A stretch of 64,000 nucleotides of DNA from positions 1 to 64,000 of the forward strand of contig NZ_CADIKH010000033.1 in NCBI RefSeq assembly GCF_902859855.1, written 5' to 3'. The notes under the pieces were generated by a model, which ran no database searches, had not been told where the DNA came from, and worked only from the letters and a program-made list of their open reading frames with translations. Below, one piece after another: positions 33,886-42,450 of this stretch (the first letter of the stretch is position 1; each line of letters begins with the position of its first letter). The position numbers and the translations under genes are program-made. The DNA comes from Paraburkholderia humisilvae. GTDB taxonomy: Bacteria; Pseudomonadota; Gammaproteobacteria; Burkholderiales; Burkholderiaceae.

Positions 33886-35001
33886 ATGACGACCCAAGCA
33901 ACTCAACCTGCCAGCGCGCCGGCGAAGACCCGAAAAAAGGCTTCGCAGGTGTCCGCGACGGCTGCTGCTGCGGCCGCACCTGTTGAACAGCAGGCGAGCC
34001 CGCAATGGGTTCACTTCGACGGGTTCGATTGCTTCGGCATCGAACGCATGCGTGGTGCAAAAATCCTCGGTCTGAGCGAACCTTCGGTGTTCACTCCGGC
34101 AAACGATTCGACGTACAAGTGGCCGATCGATAATCTGCGCGATCTGCTTCATTTCTACATGGCGGGCGGCAACGCCTTCTGCGCTCTGGGCCATCCAGGC
34201 ACGGGCAAGACGATGGGCGTTCAGCAGTTTCACTCCGCCCTGAATCTTCCGCTATTGAGTATGTCGGCCAATCCGCGAACCCAGGCTTATCACCTGATCG
34301 GGCGCCTCGTCCCGAACAAGGACGGCGGCGTTTCGTGGGTCGACGGTCCCGTGCTCATGGCGGCTCGCCTCGGCTGGCCCGTCCTCATCGATGAATATAA
34401 CGTTATCGATCCGGGCGAAATGACGGGATTGAACATGCTTCTGGAGGGGCGGCCGTATCTCGTTCCCGAAACAGGCGAGCTGGTAGTTCCGCGTCATGGG
34501 TTCCGGGTCTATGCGACGTGTAACCCCAAGGACGACAAAGGGCTGGTACAGGGTCGTCATACGCAAGACAACGCGAATGATGAGCGCTGGGAGTACAGCT
34601 GGTTCGGATATCTCCCACCAGAGGAAGAGATCCAATTGCTAACGGAACTGATTGCTCCGTATCAGCCTACGTTGCCGGCCGACACCCTCGCCAAGAACTT
34701 TGTCTCTGTCGCGAATCAGGTGCGCAAGTTGTATGCAGGCGTGACTGACGATTCGGGTGCACTCGACAAGACGATCTCGACGCGTGTTTTGCGCCGTTGG
34801 GTTTCGAAGGCGATGAGTGCTTCGACGCAGGGCAGCCTCGTGGAGTCGCCGATGCATTACGGGCTGGAGCGCGCCTGGTCGCTCTCCTGTTCTGATGAAG
34901 TCCGAGTCGCGGTGCACGAGCTCGTGACGCAGACGTTCGGCGGTGGCGACTACAAGTCCAGCAAGAACAACCTGCACACGATGCAACACGCAGGTGCCTG
35001 A
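33886..35001 (+). CDS. MoxR/CobS-like AAA+ ATPase
   Basis: About 371 aa. After a low-complexity Ala/Gln N-terminus (about 45 residues), an AAA+ core appears: Walker A CALGHPGTGKTMG (about residue 108), Walker B GWPVLIDEYNVIDPGEM, sensor 1 FRVYATCNPKDDKG and a lid region with RWVSKAM. MoxR-type ATPases remodel protein complexes and usually work with a VWA-domain partner. The CobT-like VWA protein at 45151 is the likely partner, with the DUF3150-like protein before it. No sign of cobalamin genes, so cobalt chelation is not its job here. Confidence 0.83.
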   Translation: MTTQATQPASAPAKTRKKASQVSATAAAAAAPVEQQASPQWVHFDGFDCFGIERMRGAKILGLSEPSVFTPANDSTYKWPIDNLRDLLHFYMAGGNAFCALGHPGTGKTMGVQQFHSALNLPLLSMSANPRTQAYHLIGRLVPNKDGGVSWVDGPVLMAARLGWPVLIDEYNVIDPGEMTGLNMLLEGRPYLVPETGELVVPRHGFRVYATCNPKDDKGLVQGRHTQDNANDERWEYSWFGYLPPEEEIQLLTELIAPYQPTLPADTLAKNFVSVANQVRKLYAGVTDDSGALDKTISTRVLRRWVSKAMSASTQGSLVESPMHYGLERAWSLSCSDEVRVAVHELVTQTFGGGDYKSSKNNLHTMQHAGA

Positions 35002-35003
35002 CC

Positions 35004-35609
35004 ATGATTCCCGTCCAGTTGTATCGCAAGAGCTCTGACGGGATCGATGTAGCTTTACCGACGGCCTCCGACAACCTGACGCGCTTTTTCGTCGGTGTTA
35101 GCGGTGGCCGCCTGAAGGATTATGACGTCGCTTCGGGGACGTCCTCATCGCTTCAGGGCCAGTTGAACTCGTTGGGGTTCGAACTCATCGGTGAGGCAAT
35201 GTTGAACGAGGGGTGCGTCGATCAGGCTCCCTCCTCGGATCTGCTGGTGCTGGTCAACGGCTCGATCGATTCCAGGTTTCGCGAGATGGTGGCGGAATAC
35301 GTCGGGAGCGATCCCGACTGGAGTTTTGTCGAAACCTACGACGGTGTCACCGTTGTAGGCAAACGTGCAAACGGGCAAACCATTCTCGGGATACTTGGCG
35401 CCGCGATGCAGCTGGGTATCCGTGTGGCGAAGCCCGATAGCACGATTGAAGATCTCGACGAAGTACCCATCCATCGCGGTGGGAAGGAGATGTTGTCGTT
35501 CTTTGGTCGCGATCTCCTTTTGGGGGCGCACCAGGGGATATCTGTCAAAGCCGGACTGGTTGCCGCTCCAACGGTTTTCACTGTGGGGAGGTCATTGGTC
35601 AATTTCTAG
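35004..35609 (+). CDS. Hypothetical protein, 201 aa
   Basis: No family recognised. Starts two bases after the ATPase stop codon, so it is co-translated with it. Features: RFFVGVSGGRLKDYDVASG, a helix LQGQLNSLGFELIGEAML, and a strand-rich centre (WSFVETYDGVTVVGKRANGQTILGILGAAMQLGI). No signal peptide. It could be a cofactor of the ATPase. Confidence 0.55.
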   Translation: MIPVQLYRKSSDGIDVALPTASDNLTRFFVGVSGGRLKDYDVASGTSSSLQGQLNSLGFELIGEAMLNEGCVDQAPSSDLLVLVNGSIDSRFREMVAEYVGSDPDWSFVETYDGVTVVGKRANGQTILGILGAAMQLGIRVAKPDSTIEDLDEVPIHRGGKEMLSFFGRDLLLGAHQGISVKAGLVAAPTVFTVGRSLVNF

Positions 35610-35619
35610 AGAGGTAGAT

Positions 35620-36648
35620 ATGTCTCAGCAAGCTACGGCCCGGAAGCCTCAGAGCCTTTCCGAATCGTTGGTTGAACTCGCGTTCGGCTTGGTTGAACTC
35701 GCATTCAAACTGACTTTTGCGGTGCTGCGGTTTACGACTCGAGGTGTACTGCTGTTGCTGCGTACCGTCCTGCAGTATGCGAAGTCTTCCCGGAAAAGCG
35801 AAGTATCGGAAGTGGGCGAGGACGGAGTCGCATCGGTCAAGCCGGAAGAGACGTCAAAACCTGAAAAGGTGGAGGCGGCAAAGCCGGCTTCGACTTTTAC
35901 GGCGTCGAAAGGGCCGGTCTCGGCCGCGTTTACTCGGAGTATCACGTTCGAGAAAGGGTTCGGGACGGTGCTGTTCTGGTTCTACCCCGGCGGTAAGGTC
36001 AGGAGGCTGGTGAAGATCTATGACCGTACGCTTTCCGAGCGTCTCGGCTTCGAGCGTCGAGAACTGCAAGAGGTCTCGTATTCCGGTATGACCGAAGTCG
36101 ATTCGATCGTCAGAGCAACCGTCGCACAGGTGAATAAGCTGTTGCGGGGGGAGCATGAGGTGAAGTTGCGAGTCGTTGCGGGAGGATCTTCCGACCCTGC
36201 GGCCACGGCAGCGCCGACGTCGGATTCGAAAGACCAGGACTCCACGAAGCGCAGTGCCGGCGGCGATTCATCTGAAAAGTCACCAAAGCGATCCAAGAAC
36301 GCGGACGGCGATGTGGCAGTGATGCCGAGTTCGTTCAAGGAAGCCGTGGAGAAGAAGCAGAAACGTAGCCGTCCGTCGAAGGTATACACGGGCGAGATTG
36401 TCGAGATCGGGGTCAAGCCTCGCATGCTCGAGAACAAGGAAATCGAGCAGTACTGCGTGAGCATCGAAGCTGATGAGTTGCTCGGTAATGTTCTGCCGGT
36501 CTTTGGTACCGACCTCGAGCGTGCGATTGCCGATTGTGGGGCGCAGGTTGGAAACCGCGTGCGGATCGAACATCTCGGGCGTATCGAGTGGGAAGAACCG
36601 AACGGGCGGAAAGCTTGGAAAAACGCCTACAACATCGTCAAGCTTTGA
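35620..36648 (+). CDS. Hypothetical protein with hydrophobic N-terminus and OB-like C-terminus
   Basis: About 342 aa from MSQQATARK at 35620, where GAGAGG gives a ribosome binding site. Residues 14-50 (LVELAFGLVELAFKLTFAVLRFTTRGVLLLLRTVLQ) are hydrophobic and may form an amphipathic or membrane hairpin. The middle (GFGTVLFWFYPGGKVRRLVKIYDRTLSERLGF) is a folded part, followed by a charged Ser/Lys/Asp linker. The last 90 residues (VYTGEIVEIGVKPRMLENKEIEQYCVSIEADE) look like an OB fold, and the ssb gene is next. A nucleic-acid role is inferred only from that. Confidence 0.55.
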   Translation: MSQQATARKPQSLSESLVELAFGLVELAFKLTFAVLRFTTRGVLLLLRTVLQYAKSSRKSEVSEVGEDGVASVKPEETSKPEKVEAAKPASTFTASKGPVSAAFTRSITFEKGFGTVLFWFYPGGKVRRLVKIYDRTLSERLGFERRELQEVSYSGMTEVDSIVRATVAQVNKLLRGEHEVKLRVVAGGSSDPAATAAPTSDSKDQDSTKRSAGGDSSEKSPKRSKNADGDVAVMPSSFKEAVEKKQKRSRPSKVYTGEIVEIGVKPRMLENKEIEQYCVSIEADELLGNVLPVFGTDLERAIADCGAQVGNRVRIEHLGRIEWEEPNGRKAWKNAYNIVKL

Positions 36649-36664
36649 TAGTAGGGGAAACGGT

Positions 36665-37141
36665 ATGCGTAACACCAATGTCTGTTTCATCCATGGTCGG
36701 ATCGGCAAGGATCCGGAGGTAAGGTTCCTTCCGTCTGGTACGCCGCAGGCGAAGTTTTCACTCTGTTCTAACGATGACTACTTCGACAGGAAAGCGAACA
36801 GTTGGGTGGAGGTTGCAGAGTGGCATGATTGCGTTGTGGTCGGCGATTATGCAGAGAAGGTCGCAGAAAAGTACCAGAAGGGCGACCTTGTCAACATCAC
36901 TTGCCGCGTGAAGCCTCGTACTTATGTCGGTAGGGACCAGCAGAGATGCAAGGTGGTGGAGATGTACGTTCAATCGATCGAGCTGATTGCCAAGAAGGGC
37001 GAGTTGGTCCGCCAACAGTCCAACGGGCAGGCTGGTTCGCGCGGTCCTGGGCAGCACCAAGGTAGCACCGAGCAGTTCCGTGACGAAGGTCAGGGATATG
37101 CGGGTGGCTACGGAGATGACGATCGTGGTCCGGCTTTTTGA
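36665..37141 (+). CDS. ssb: Single-stranded DNA-binding protein
   Basis: About 158 aa. The OB fold is clear: MRNTNVCFIHGRIGKDPEVRFLPSGTPQAKFSLCSND, then WVEVAEWHDCVVVGDYAEKVAEKYQKGDLVNITCRVKPRTY. A Gly/Gln/Arg-rich linker leads to an acidic end, GDDDRGPAF, a variant of the DDDIPF tip that recruits replication proteins. It protects single-stranded DNA during replication and after conjugative entry. It sits 16 bases after the previous gene. Confidence 0.9.
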   Translation: MRNTNVCFIHGRIGKDPEVRFLPSGTPQAKFSLCSNDDYFDRKANSWVEVAEWHDCVVVGDYAEKVAEKYQKGDLVNITCRVKPRTYVGRDQQRCKVVEMYVQSIELIAKKGELVRQQSNGQAGSRGPGQHQGSTEQFRDEGQGYAGGYGDDDRGPAF

Positions 37142-37193
37142 AGGCCGGGTCACTACCTGATTCGTTTTGAAACTGAGTTTTTCCGGAAGGGGG

Positions 37194-37215
37194 CACGTTC
37201 CCCGACCGGGGACGT
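37194..37215 (+). promoter_or_regulatory. GC-rich leader hairpin, copy g
   Basis: CACGTtCCCC-gacc-GGGGACGTG, 36 bases before the ATG at 37252. It differs from the CCC...GGG pattern but has the same position and composition. Confidence 0.5.
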
Positions 37216-37251
37216 GTCCGCCTGTATCAATTCAATTTGACGGAGTTGGAC

Positions 37252-37479
37252 ATGAATACTCAACGTGTGAAGACGGGCGCTGAACTGGTCGAATTTATCA
37301 AGAATGAGCAAGTGATGCGCAATACGTTCGCCTGCGATGTGACGGTCAAGACAGACGGCAAGTCGACGGTTAAGCAGGTCGCGTTCGACGGCATCGGCCT
37401 GGTCGTGGAGAACGAGTCTCTCGATCCCGACCAGTTCGTTTCGGCGCATAGCGTCTTCGTCGCTGCGGTGCTGGATTGA
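37252..37479 (+). CDS. Hypothetical protein, 75 aa
   Basis: No family recognised. MNTQRVKTGAELVEFIKNEQVMRNTF forms a helix; CDVTVKTDGKSTVKQVAFDGIGLVVE looks strand-rich. The ATG at 37252 has GGAG before it. A perfect GAAGTCCGCTC hairpin lies 40 bases after the stop codon. It stands between ssb and nrdA. Confidence 0.6.
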   Translation: MNTQRVKTGAELVEFIKNEQVMRNTFACDVTVKTDGKSTVKQVAFDGIGLVVENESLDPDQFVSAHSVFVAAVLD

Positions 37480-37519
37480 CCGCTTGTTCCGCGTGTGGCC
37501 CGTGTGCCGTACGCAAGCC

Positions 37520-37545
37520 GAAGTCCGCTCGAAAGAGCGGACTTC
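37520..37545 (+). terminator. Strong hairpin after 75-aa gene, without T-run
   Basis: GAAGTCCGCTC-gaaa-GAGCGGACTTC, an 11-bp perfect stem with a GNRA tetraloop. No T-run follows, so it may stabilise the mRNA end rather than terminate. Confidence 0.5.
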
Positions 37546-37723
37546 CCCAAGCCTTTCCAGTGGATCGGTTTGGGGAAGTTACCGGTTCTGTTGAGCGATG
37601 TTCGCTCCCGAGCTGACGGATTCAGCCACGGTCACTCAGGTGACTATCGTTTTGAAGCACCACGTGCTTCGGGGATCGCGGTCCCTTTACTCGTTGTCGG
37701 TCTTTTGCAGGCCGATGTCTTGA

Positions 37724-37754
37724 GCCCGGCGGGGGTTTGCTTTCCCGCTGGGGA
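37724..37754 (+). promoter_or_regulatory. GC-rich leader hairpin, copy e
   Basis: CCC-g-GCGGG-ggtttgctt-TCCCGC-t-GGGG in the nrdA leader. It lies farther from the start codon (126 bases) than other copies. Confidence 0.55.
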
Positions 37755-37812
37755 AGATTCCTGCCGATTCTTGTCGCCCACTTGATTCGGGATCCACTTA
37801 AGCGATCTCGAT

Positions 37813-37845
37813 GCGAGGCCGTTTAACTGGGCCTCGCGCCTTTTC
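37813..37845 (+). terminator. Possible attenuator in nrdA leader
   Basis: GCGAGGCC and GGCCTCGC arms followed by GCCTTTTC, 35 bases before the nrdA ATG. It could stop transcription before nrdA under some condition. Confidence 0.45.
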
Positions 37846-37879
37846 ACCTGGGTAACAACTTTCACAGTAGGAGTTAGAA

Positions 37880-40720
37880 ATGAAACGCGAAGATCTGATT
37901 GGTGCACACATGGTCATCCGCCGTAGTGGCGAGACCGTATCGTTCGACAGAGCGAAGATCGCTAATGCTATGGCCAAGGCATTCCTGTACGACGCACATG
38001 GCAATCTGTATCGGCCTGGCGCGTCGTCCCTGAGTGCTGCGCAGCGCGCCAAGGTCGAGGAGCTGACCAAGGACGTCTGTGCAGCCCTGAACCGCCGAGG
38101 GGAGAGCGTTGCTTTCCGCATCGAGGACATTCAGGATCAGGTGGAGCGCGTGCTCATGCGTAGTGGTGAGCACGAAGTTGCACGCGGGTATGTGCTGTAC
38201 CGCGAAATGGCTTCGCAGAAACGCACTCCGGCGCCAACGATGGGTCAGTACGACCACGTCAAGTCATATCGTCGGCGTGACGGTGCATTGGCGCCGTTCG
38301 ATGCAACCTTCTGGATAGCGATCATCGAGTCCGTGGTGTTGGGTCTCGAGAACGTGTCTGCGACGGATTTGTTCCATGAGGCGGTCCGCAACCTCTACAA
38401 CGAGGCTAAGGAGACCGAGATCGAGAATGCGCTGGTTCTTGCGGCGCGGACGAAGATCGAGGTCGAGCCGGAGCACGCTAAGGCCGCTGCTCGGCTCGTG
38501 CTCGCATTCCAGCTTGGGCAGGATGTTTTCGGTAAGCCGGTAACGTTGGACGAGGTGGCTGCAGGCTATGGCGAAGCGTTCATTCGGGGTATCGAGGCCG
38601 GTGTGAAGGCCGAGCTGCTGACAGAGGATATGTCCAGGGGTTTCGACCTCGGCCGTCTTGCTTCGGCAATCCGGCCCGAGCGCGACCGACTCCTGAACTA
38701 TCTCGGCATGCAGACCCTCTATGACCGTTATCTGTTGCACGTCAGCGAGCGTCGCATCGAACTGCCGCAGGCTTTCCTGATGCGCGTCGCGATGGGGCTG
38801 GCCCGCAATGAGATCGAACGCGAAACGCGTGCGATCGAGTTTTACGAGGTGCTGTCGTCGTTCGACTACATGTCGAGCACGCCGACGCTCTTCAACACGG
38901 GCTCGCGGCGCTCGCAGCTTTCGAGCTGCTACCTGACGACCATTTCGGACGATCTCGAAGGGATCTACGATGGACTGAAGGAAAACGCTTTGCTGTCGAA
39001 GTTCGCCGGCGGCTTGGGTAACGATTGGACGAACGTCCGTGCCATGGGTGCCAGGATCAAAGGTACCAATGGCAAGTCACAGGGTGTCGTCCCTTTCCTC
39101 AAGGTGGTCAATGACACGGCTGTGGCCGTCAACCAGGGTGGTAAGCGCCAGGGGGCGGTTTGCGCCTATCTTGAATCGTGGCACCTCGACATCGAGGAGT
39201 TTCTCGATCTGCGCAAGAACACCGGTGACGATCGTCGCCGCACGCACGACATGAACACGGCCAACTGGATTCCGGACCTGTTCATGAAACGCGTTATGGA
39301 AGGAGGTGAGTGGACGCTGTTCTCCCCGAATGACGTCCCCGATCTTCATGATCTGTACGGCATGAAGTTCGAGGAACGCTATGTTCAGTACGAGGCGCAG
39401 GCGGATGCGGGCGTTATCAGGCTGTTTAAGCGTCGTCCGGCCGTGGAACTGTGGCGAAAGATGCTCGGCATGCTGTTCGAAACCGGCCATCCATGGATCA
39501 CGTTCAAGGATCCGTGCAACATCCGTTCGCCGCAGCAACATGTCGGCGTGGTGCATAGCTCCAACCTGTGCACAGAGATCACGCTGAACACGAGCGATGA
39601 GGAGATCGCTGTCTGCAACCTGGGCTCGGTCAATCTGGTCAATCATCTCAAGGATGGGCGGATCGATCACGAGAAGCTGCGTCGTACCGTCCGCATTGCG
39701 ATGCGGATGCTCGACAACGTGATCGACATGAACTACTACGCGGTGGCGAAGGCTCGTTTGTCGAACCTGAAGCACCGCCCGGTGGGTCTGGGCCTGATGG
39801 GGCACCAGGATGCGCTGTATATCCTTGGCATCCCGTTCGGAAGCGACGAGGCGGTCGAGTTCTCGGACCGTTCGATGGAGGCTCTCGCGTACCACGCGTA
39901 CGAGGCTTCATCGGATCTGGCTGTGGAACGCGGCGCTTACTCCAGCTTCAAGGGGTCGCTGTGGTCGAAGGGTGTCCTGCCGTTCGACTCGATGAAGCTT
40001 CTGGCTGAATCGCGAGGTGGTCAGTATCTCGAAGTCGATCAGAGCATTACGATGGACTGGGACAACCTGCGGGAGAAGATCCTGAAGCAAGGTATGCGCA
40101 ACTCCAACTGTATCGCGATCGCACCGACGGCGACGATCTCGAACATCGTGGGTGTATCAGCGTGTATCGAGCCGCAGTTTCAGAACCTGTATGTGAAGTC
40201 AAATTTGTCCGGTGAGTTCACTCTGGTCAACGAGTACCTGATTGCCGATCTGAAGAAGCTCGGCATCTGGGACGAGTTGATGCTGGCCGACCTGAAGTAT
40301 TACGACGGGTCTGTTCAGCGCATCGACCGCATACCGGAGGAAATCAAGGCGCGCTATGCGACGGCGTTTGAGATCGAACCGAAGTGGCTCGTGGAGGGTG
40401 CCGCCCGCCGGCAGAAGTGGATCGACCAGGCTCAGTCCCTGAACATCTATGTCGGGGGCGCGTCGGGCAAGAAGCTGGACGAGGTCTACAAGCTTGCGTG
40501 GATTCGTGGTCTGAAAACGACCTACTACCTGCGCACGATGGCGGCTACGTCTGTCGAGAAATCGACAGTGACATCGGGGGCGCTCAATGCGGTTGCCCCG
40601 TCGGCTCCGGCTGCTGTTGCTCCGCGTATCACCGCGGAGCCGGCACTGGAAGCAGACGGTCCCGTTTGCACGATGCGTCCAGGCGATCAGGGTTACGAAG
40701 CTTGTGACGCGTGCCAGTAG
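37880..40720 (+). CDS. nrdA: Ribonucleoside-diphosphate reductase, large subunit
   Basis: About 946 aa, class I alpha subunit that reduces ribonucleotides to deoxyribonucleotides. An N-terminal ATP-cone (MVIRRSGETVSFDRAKIANAMAKAF) is present for allosteric control. Catalytic residues: C350 (SSCYLTT), N562/C564/E566 (NLCTEI), C579 (AVCNLGS), and the radical-path tyrosines Y882-Y883 (TTYYLRT). The C-terminal tail ends GYEACDACQ with the redox cysteine pair. All key residues are present, so the enzyme should work with NrdB from 40812. It may raise dNTP supply for plasmid replication. A leader hairpin and a possible attenuator lie upstream. Confidence 0.96.
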   Translation: MKREDLIGAHMVIRRSGETVSFDRAKIANAMAKAFLYDAHGNLYRPGASSLSAAQRAKVEELTKDVCAALNRRGESVAFRIEDIQDQVERVLMRSGEHEVARGYVLYREMASQKRTPAPTMGQYDHVKSYRRRDGALAPFDATFWIAIIESVVLGLENVSATDLFHEAVRNLYNEAKETEIENALVLAARTKIEVEPEHAKAAARLVLAFQLGQDVFGKPVTLDEVAAGYGEAFIRGIEAGVKAELLTEDMSRGFDLGRLASAIRPERDRLLNYLGMQTLYDRYLLHVSERRIELPQAFLMRVAMGLARNEIERETRAIEFYEVLSSFDYMSSTPTLFNTGSRRSQLSSCYLTTISDDLEGIYDGLKENALLSKFAGGLGNDWTNVRAMGARIKGTNGKSQGVVPFLKVVNDTAVAVNQGGKRQGAVCAYLESWHLDIEEFLDLRKNTGDDRRRTHDMNTANWIPDLFMKRVMEGGEWTLFSPNDVPDLHDLYGMKFEERYVQYEAQADAGVIRLFKRRPAVELWRKMLGMLFETGHPWITFKDPCNIRSPQQHVGVVHSSNLCTEITLNTSDEEIAVCNLGSVNLVNHLKDGRIDHEKLRRTVRIAMRMLDNVIDMNYYAVAKARLSNLKHRPVGLGLMGHQDALYILGIPFGSDEAVEFSDRSMEALAYHAYEASSDLAVERGAYSSFKGSLWSKGVLPFDSMKLLAESRGGQYLEVDQSITMDWDNLREKILKQGMRNSNCIAIAPTATISNIVGVSACIEPQFQNLYVKSNLSGEFTLVNEYLIADLKKLGIWDELMLADLKYYDGSVQRIDRIPEEIKARYATAFEIEPKWLVEGAARRQKWIDQAQSLNIYVGGASGKKLDEVYKLAWIRGLKTTYYLRTMAATSVEKSTVTSGALNAVAPSAPAAVAPRITAEPALEADGPVCTMRPGDQGYEACDACQ

Positions 40721-40763
40721 AAATGAGTCAGGGATTAGCTGGTGGACTCGTGATGTCTTAATC

Positions 40764-40800
40764 GCAGGACGGCCTTGGGCCGTCCTGCTTCTTTCGTTTT
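40764..40800 (+). terminator. Hairpin between nrdA and nrdB
   Basis: GCAGGACGGCC-ttg-GGCCGTCCTGC, an 11-bp stem, followed by TTCTTTCGTTTTC. It can act as an intercistronic attenuator, reducing nrdB relative to nrdA. Confidence 0.7.
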
Positions 40801-40811
40801 CGGAGTTTGAG

Positions 40812-41885
40812 ATGGAAATATCTTCGTCCTTCAGCGCCGTTTCTAACGCGCATGCAGGCGGTGCCACCGGTCGAGTCGATGCTGCTGACAAGCGGATCAT
40901 CAATGGCAAGACCGATGTAAATCAGCTCGTACCGTTCAAGTACAAGTGGGCCTGGGAAAAGTATCTGGCTGGTTGCGCAAACCACTGGATGCCGCAGGAA
41001 ATCAACATGGCGCGGGACATTGCGCTATGGAAAGACCCGAATGGCTTGACGCCCGACGAACGTCGGATCGTCACACGGAATCTGGGGTTCTTCACGACTG
41101 CTGACTCGCTGGCTGCGAACAACATTGTGCTTGGCACCTATCGGCACATCACCGCACCGGAGTGTCGTCAGTTCCTGCTCCGGCAGGCGTTTGAGGAGGC
41201 CGTGCACACGCACGCTTACCAATACATCGTGGAGTCCCTCGGACTGGATGAAGGGGAGGTTTTCAATGCCTATCGAGAAGTTCCGTCGATCAGGGCAAAG
41301 GACGACTTTCTGATCCCGTTCATCGAGACGCTGACCAATCCGTCTTTCACGACGGGTACGATGGAGAACGATCAGAAGCTTCTGTTGAGCCTGATTGTTT
41401 TCGCATGTCTCATGGAAGGCCTGTTCTTCTATGTCGGCTTTACGCAAATCCTGTCGTTGGGCCGGCAGAACAAGATGACGGGTGCGGCGGAGCAGTACCA
41501 GTACATCCTTAGGGATGAGTCGATGCACTGCAATTTCGGCATCGACCTGATCAATGCGATCAAGTTGGAGAACCCACATTTATGGACGGAGGTTTTCAAG
41601 GAGCAAGTGGACCGCGTATTCAAGGAAGCGTTACGCCTCGAGTACCAGTACGCGGAGGACACCATGCCCCGCGGTGTTCTTGGTCTGAATGCCGATTTGT
41701 TCAAGGGCTACCTGCGTTTCATCGCCAACAGGCGTAAGGCGCAGATCGGTCTCAACCCTGATTTCGAGGGAGAGACCAACCCATTTCCGTGGATGAGCGA
41801 AATGCTTGATCTCCGTAAACATCGGAACTTCTTCGAGACCCGAGTACTTGAGTACCAGACGGGTGGCGCTTTGAGCTGGGAGTGA
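40812..41885 (+). CDS. nrdB: Ribonucleoside-diphosphate reductase, small subunit
   Basis: About 357 aa from MEISSSFSA, with GGAG before the ATG. A class I beta subunit that holds the dinuclear metal site and radical. FFTTADSLAANN gives the first ligand Asp. FEEAVHTHAYQYIVE has the E-x-x-H-x-x-x-Y pattern with the radical tyrosine present. MEGLFFYVGF gives the next Glu and LRDESMHCNFG the last Glu and His. The C-terminal TGGALSWE is the tail that docks to NrdA. The gene ends before a strong terminator. Confidence 0.95.
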   Translation: MEISSSFSAVSNAHAGGATGRVDAADKRIINGKTDVNQLVPFKYKWAWEKYLAGCANHWMPQEINMARDIALWKDPNGLTPDERRIVTRNLGFFTTADSLAANNIVLGTYRHITAPECRQFLLRQAFEEAVHTHAYQYIVESLGLDEGEVFNAYREVPSIRAKDDFLIPFIETLTNPSFTTGTMENDQKLLLSLIVFACLMEGLFFYVGFTQILSLGRQNKMTGAAEQYQYILRDESMHCNFGIDLINAIKLENPHLWTEVFKEQVDRVFKEALRLEYQYAEDTMPRGVLGLNADLFKGYLRFIANRRKAQIGLNPDFEGETNPFPWMSEMLDLRKHRNFFETRVLEYQTGGALSWE

Positions 41886-41921
41886 TGAGTTGCGCTGGCT
41901 CTTGCCAGCAGCAACCAGGTA

Positions 41922-41950
41922 GGCACCCGGAACACCGGGTGCCATTTTTT
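41922..41950 (+). terminator. Rho-independent terminator after nrdB
   Basis: GGCACCCGG-aaca-CCGGGTGCC followed by A and seven T. Confidence 0.93.
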
Positions 41951-42022
41951 TAAGAAGGTGTTCGATTCCTGTTACGAAGCCAGGAAGGAGACCACTCTCC
42001 TGGAGCGGCAACCGTCAACAGT

Positions 42023-42037
42023 GTAAAAGTGGTTACC
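42023..42037 (-). repeat. Solitary distal iteron of second replicon
   Basis: GTAAAAGTGGTTACC, the inverted form of the GGTAACNNCTTTTAC unit found upstream of repB, 20 kb away and 60 bases before an operator and promoter. Confidence 0.6.
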
Positions 42038-42098
42038 TATTAGAGATGTTCATGGTGATTCGAGATGGAGAGCGGCAGGTTTTGCGAGATGCCGCGAA

Positions 42099-42131
42099 AA
42101 ATTCCCGTCAGGAATTTACCTATACTATAAT
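42099..42131 (+). promoter_or_regulatory. Operator copy 6 with promoter of the NrdA-like gene
   Basis: AAATTCCCGTCAGGAATTT at 42099-42117 is followed by a TATAAT at 42126-42131. The operator centre lies about 18 bases before the -10 box, so it covers the -35 position. A bound repressor would block the promoter; an activator could replace the missing -35 box. Confidence 0.65.
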
Positions 42132-42378
42132 TTGCGCTACCTAGCTGGGGGTCTATACCAGCCTGAGCTGTAAGTCGGCGCTTTTCCCTTTCTGAGACGT
42201 CACAAGCATGCATAGGTTGGATGCTTGCGAGGTTTTTTTGTGCTCCGGCACAGAAGGGTCGCCTGGTACGCCCGTCCTGCGTTTGAGCTGGACTAGCCAG
42301 GCCTCAGGGTTTATTCCCTCACGTCACGCCTCTCCATTCTGGATTGGCATTTCTCCTGTCGAGTGTTCCCGGTTTCGA

Positions 42379-42414
42379 GGCCCCCCAGAGCGATTCTCAA
42401 CGCTCTGGGGGGCC
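42379..42414 (+). promoter_or_regulatory. GC-rich leader hairpin, copy c
   Basis: A perfect 14-bp stem GGCCCCCCAGAGCG / CGCTCTGGGGGGCC with loop ATTCTCAA, followed by CCGATTCCGGGG. It lies 36 bases before the ATG at 42451; AAGGAG comes in between. Confidence 0.7.
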
Positions 42415-42450
42415 CCGATTCCGGGGTTCACGTTCGACAAGGAGATCAAC

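Larger units (their letters stand above)
37546..37879 (+). promoter_or_regulatory. Leader of nrdA
   Basis: A gene-free stretch of 334 bases with a GC-rich hairpin (37724-37754) and a terminator-like hairpin (37813-37845) before the nrdA start. I see no NrdR box pair. Confidence 0.5.
41951..42450 (+). promoter_or_regulatory. Promoter and long leader of the NrdA-like gene
   Basis: A 500-base gene-free stretch. It holds a lone copy of the second-replicon iteron (42023-42037), an operator palindrome (42099-42117) and TATAAT (42126-42131). A leader of about 310 bases follows, with a T-run hairpin near 42206-42240 (GCATGC...GCTTGCGAGG then T7) and a 14-bp hairpin at 42379-42414. The T-run hairpin looks like an attenuator inside the leader. 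Confidence 0.6.
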
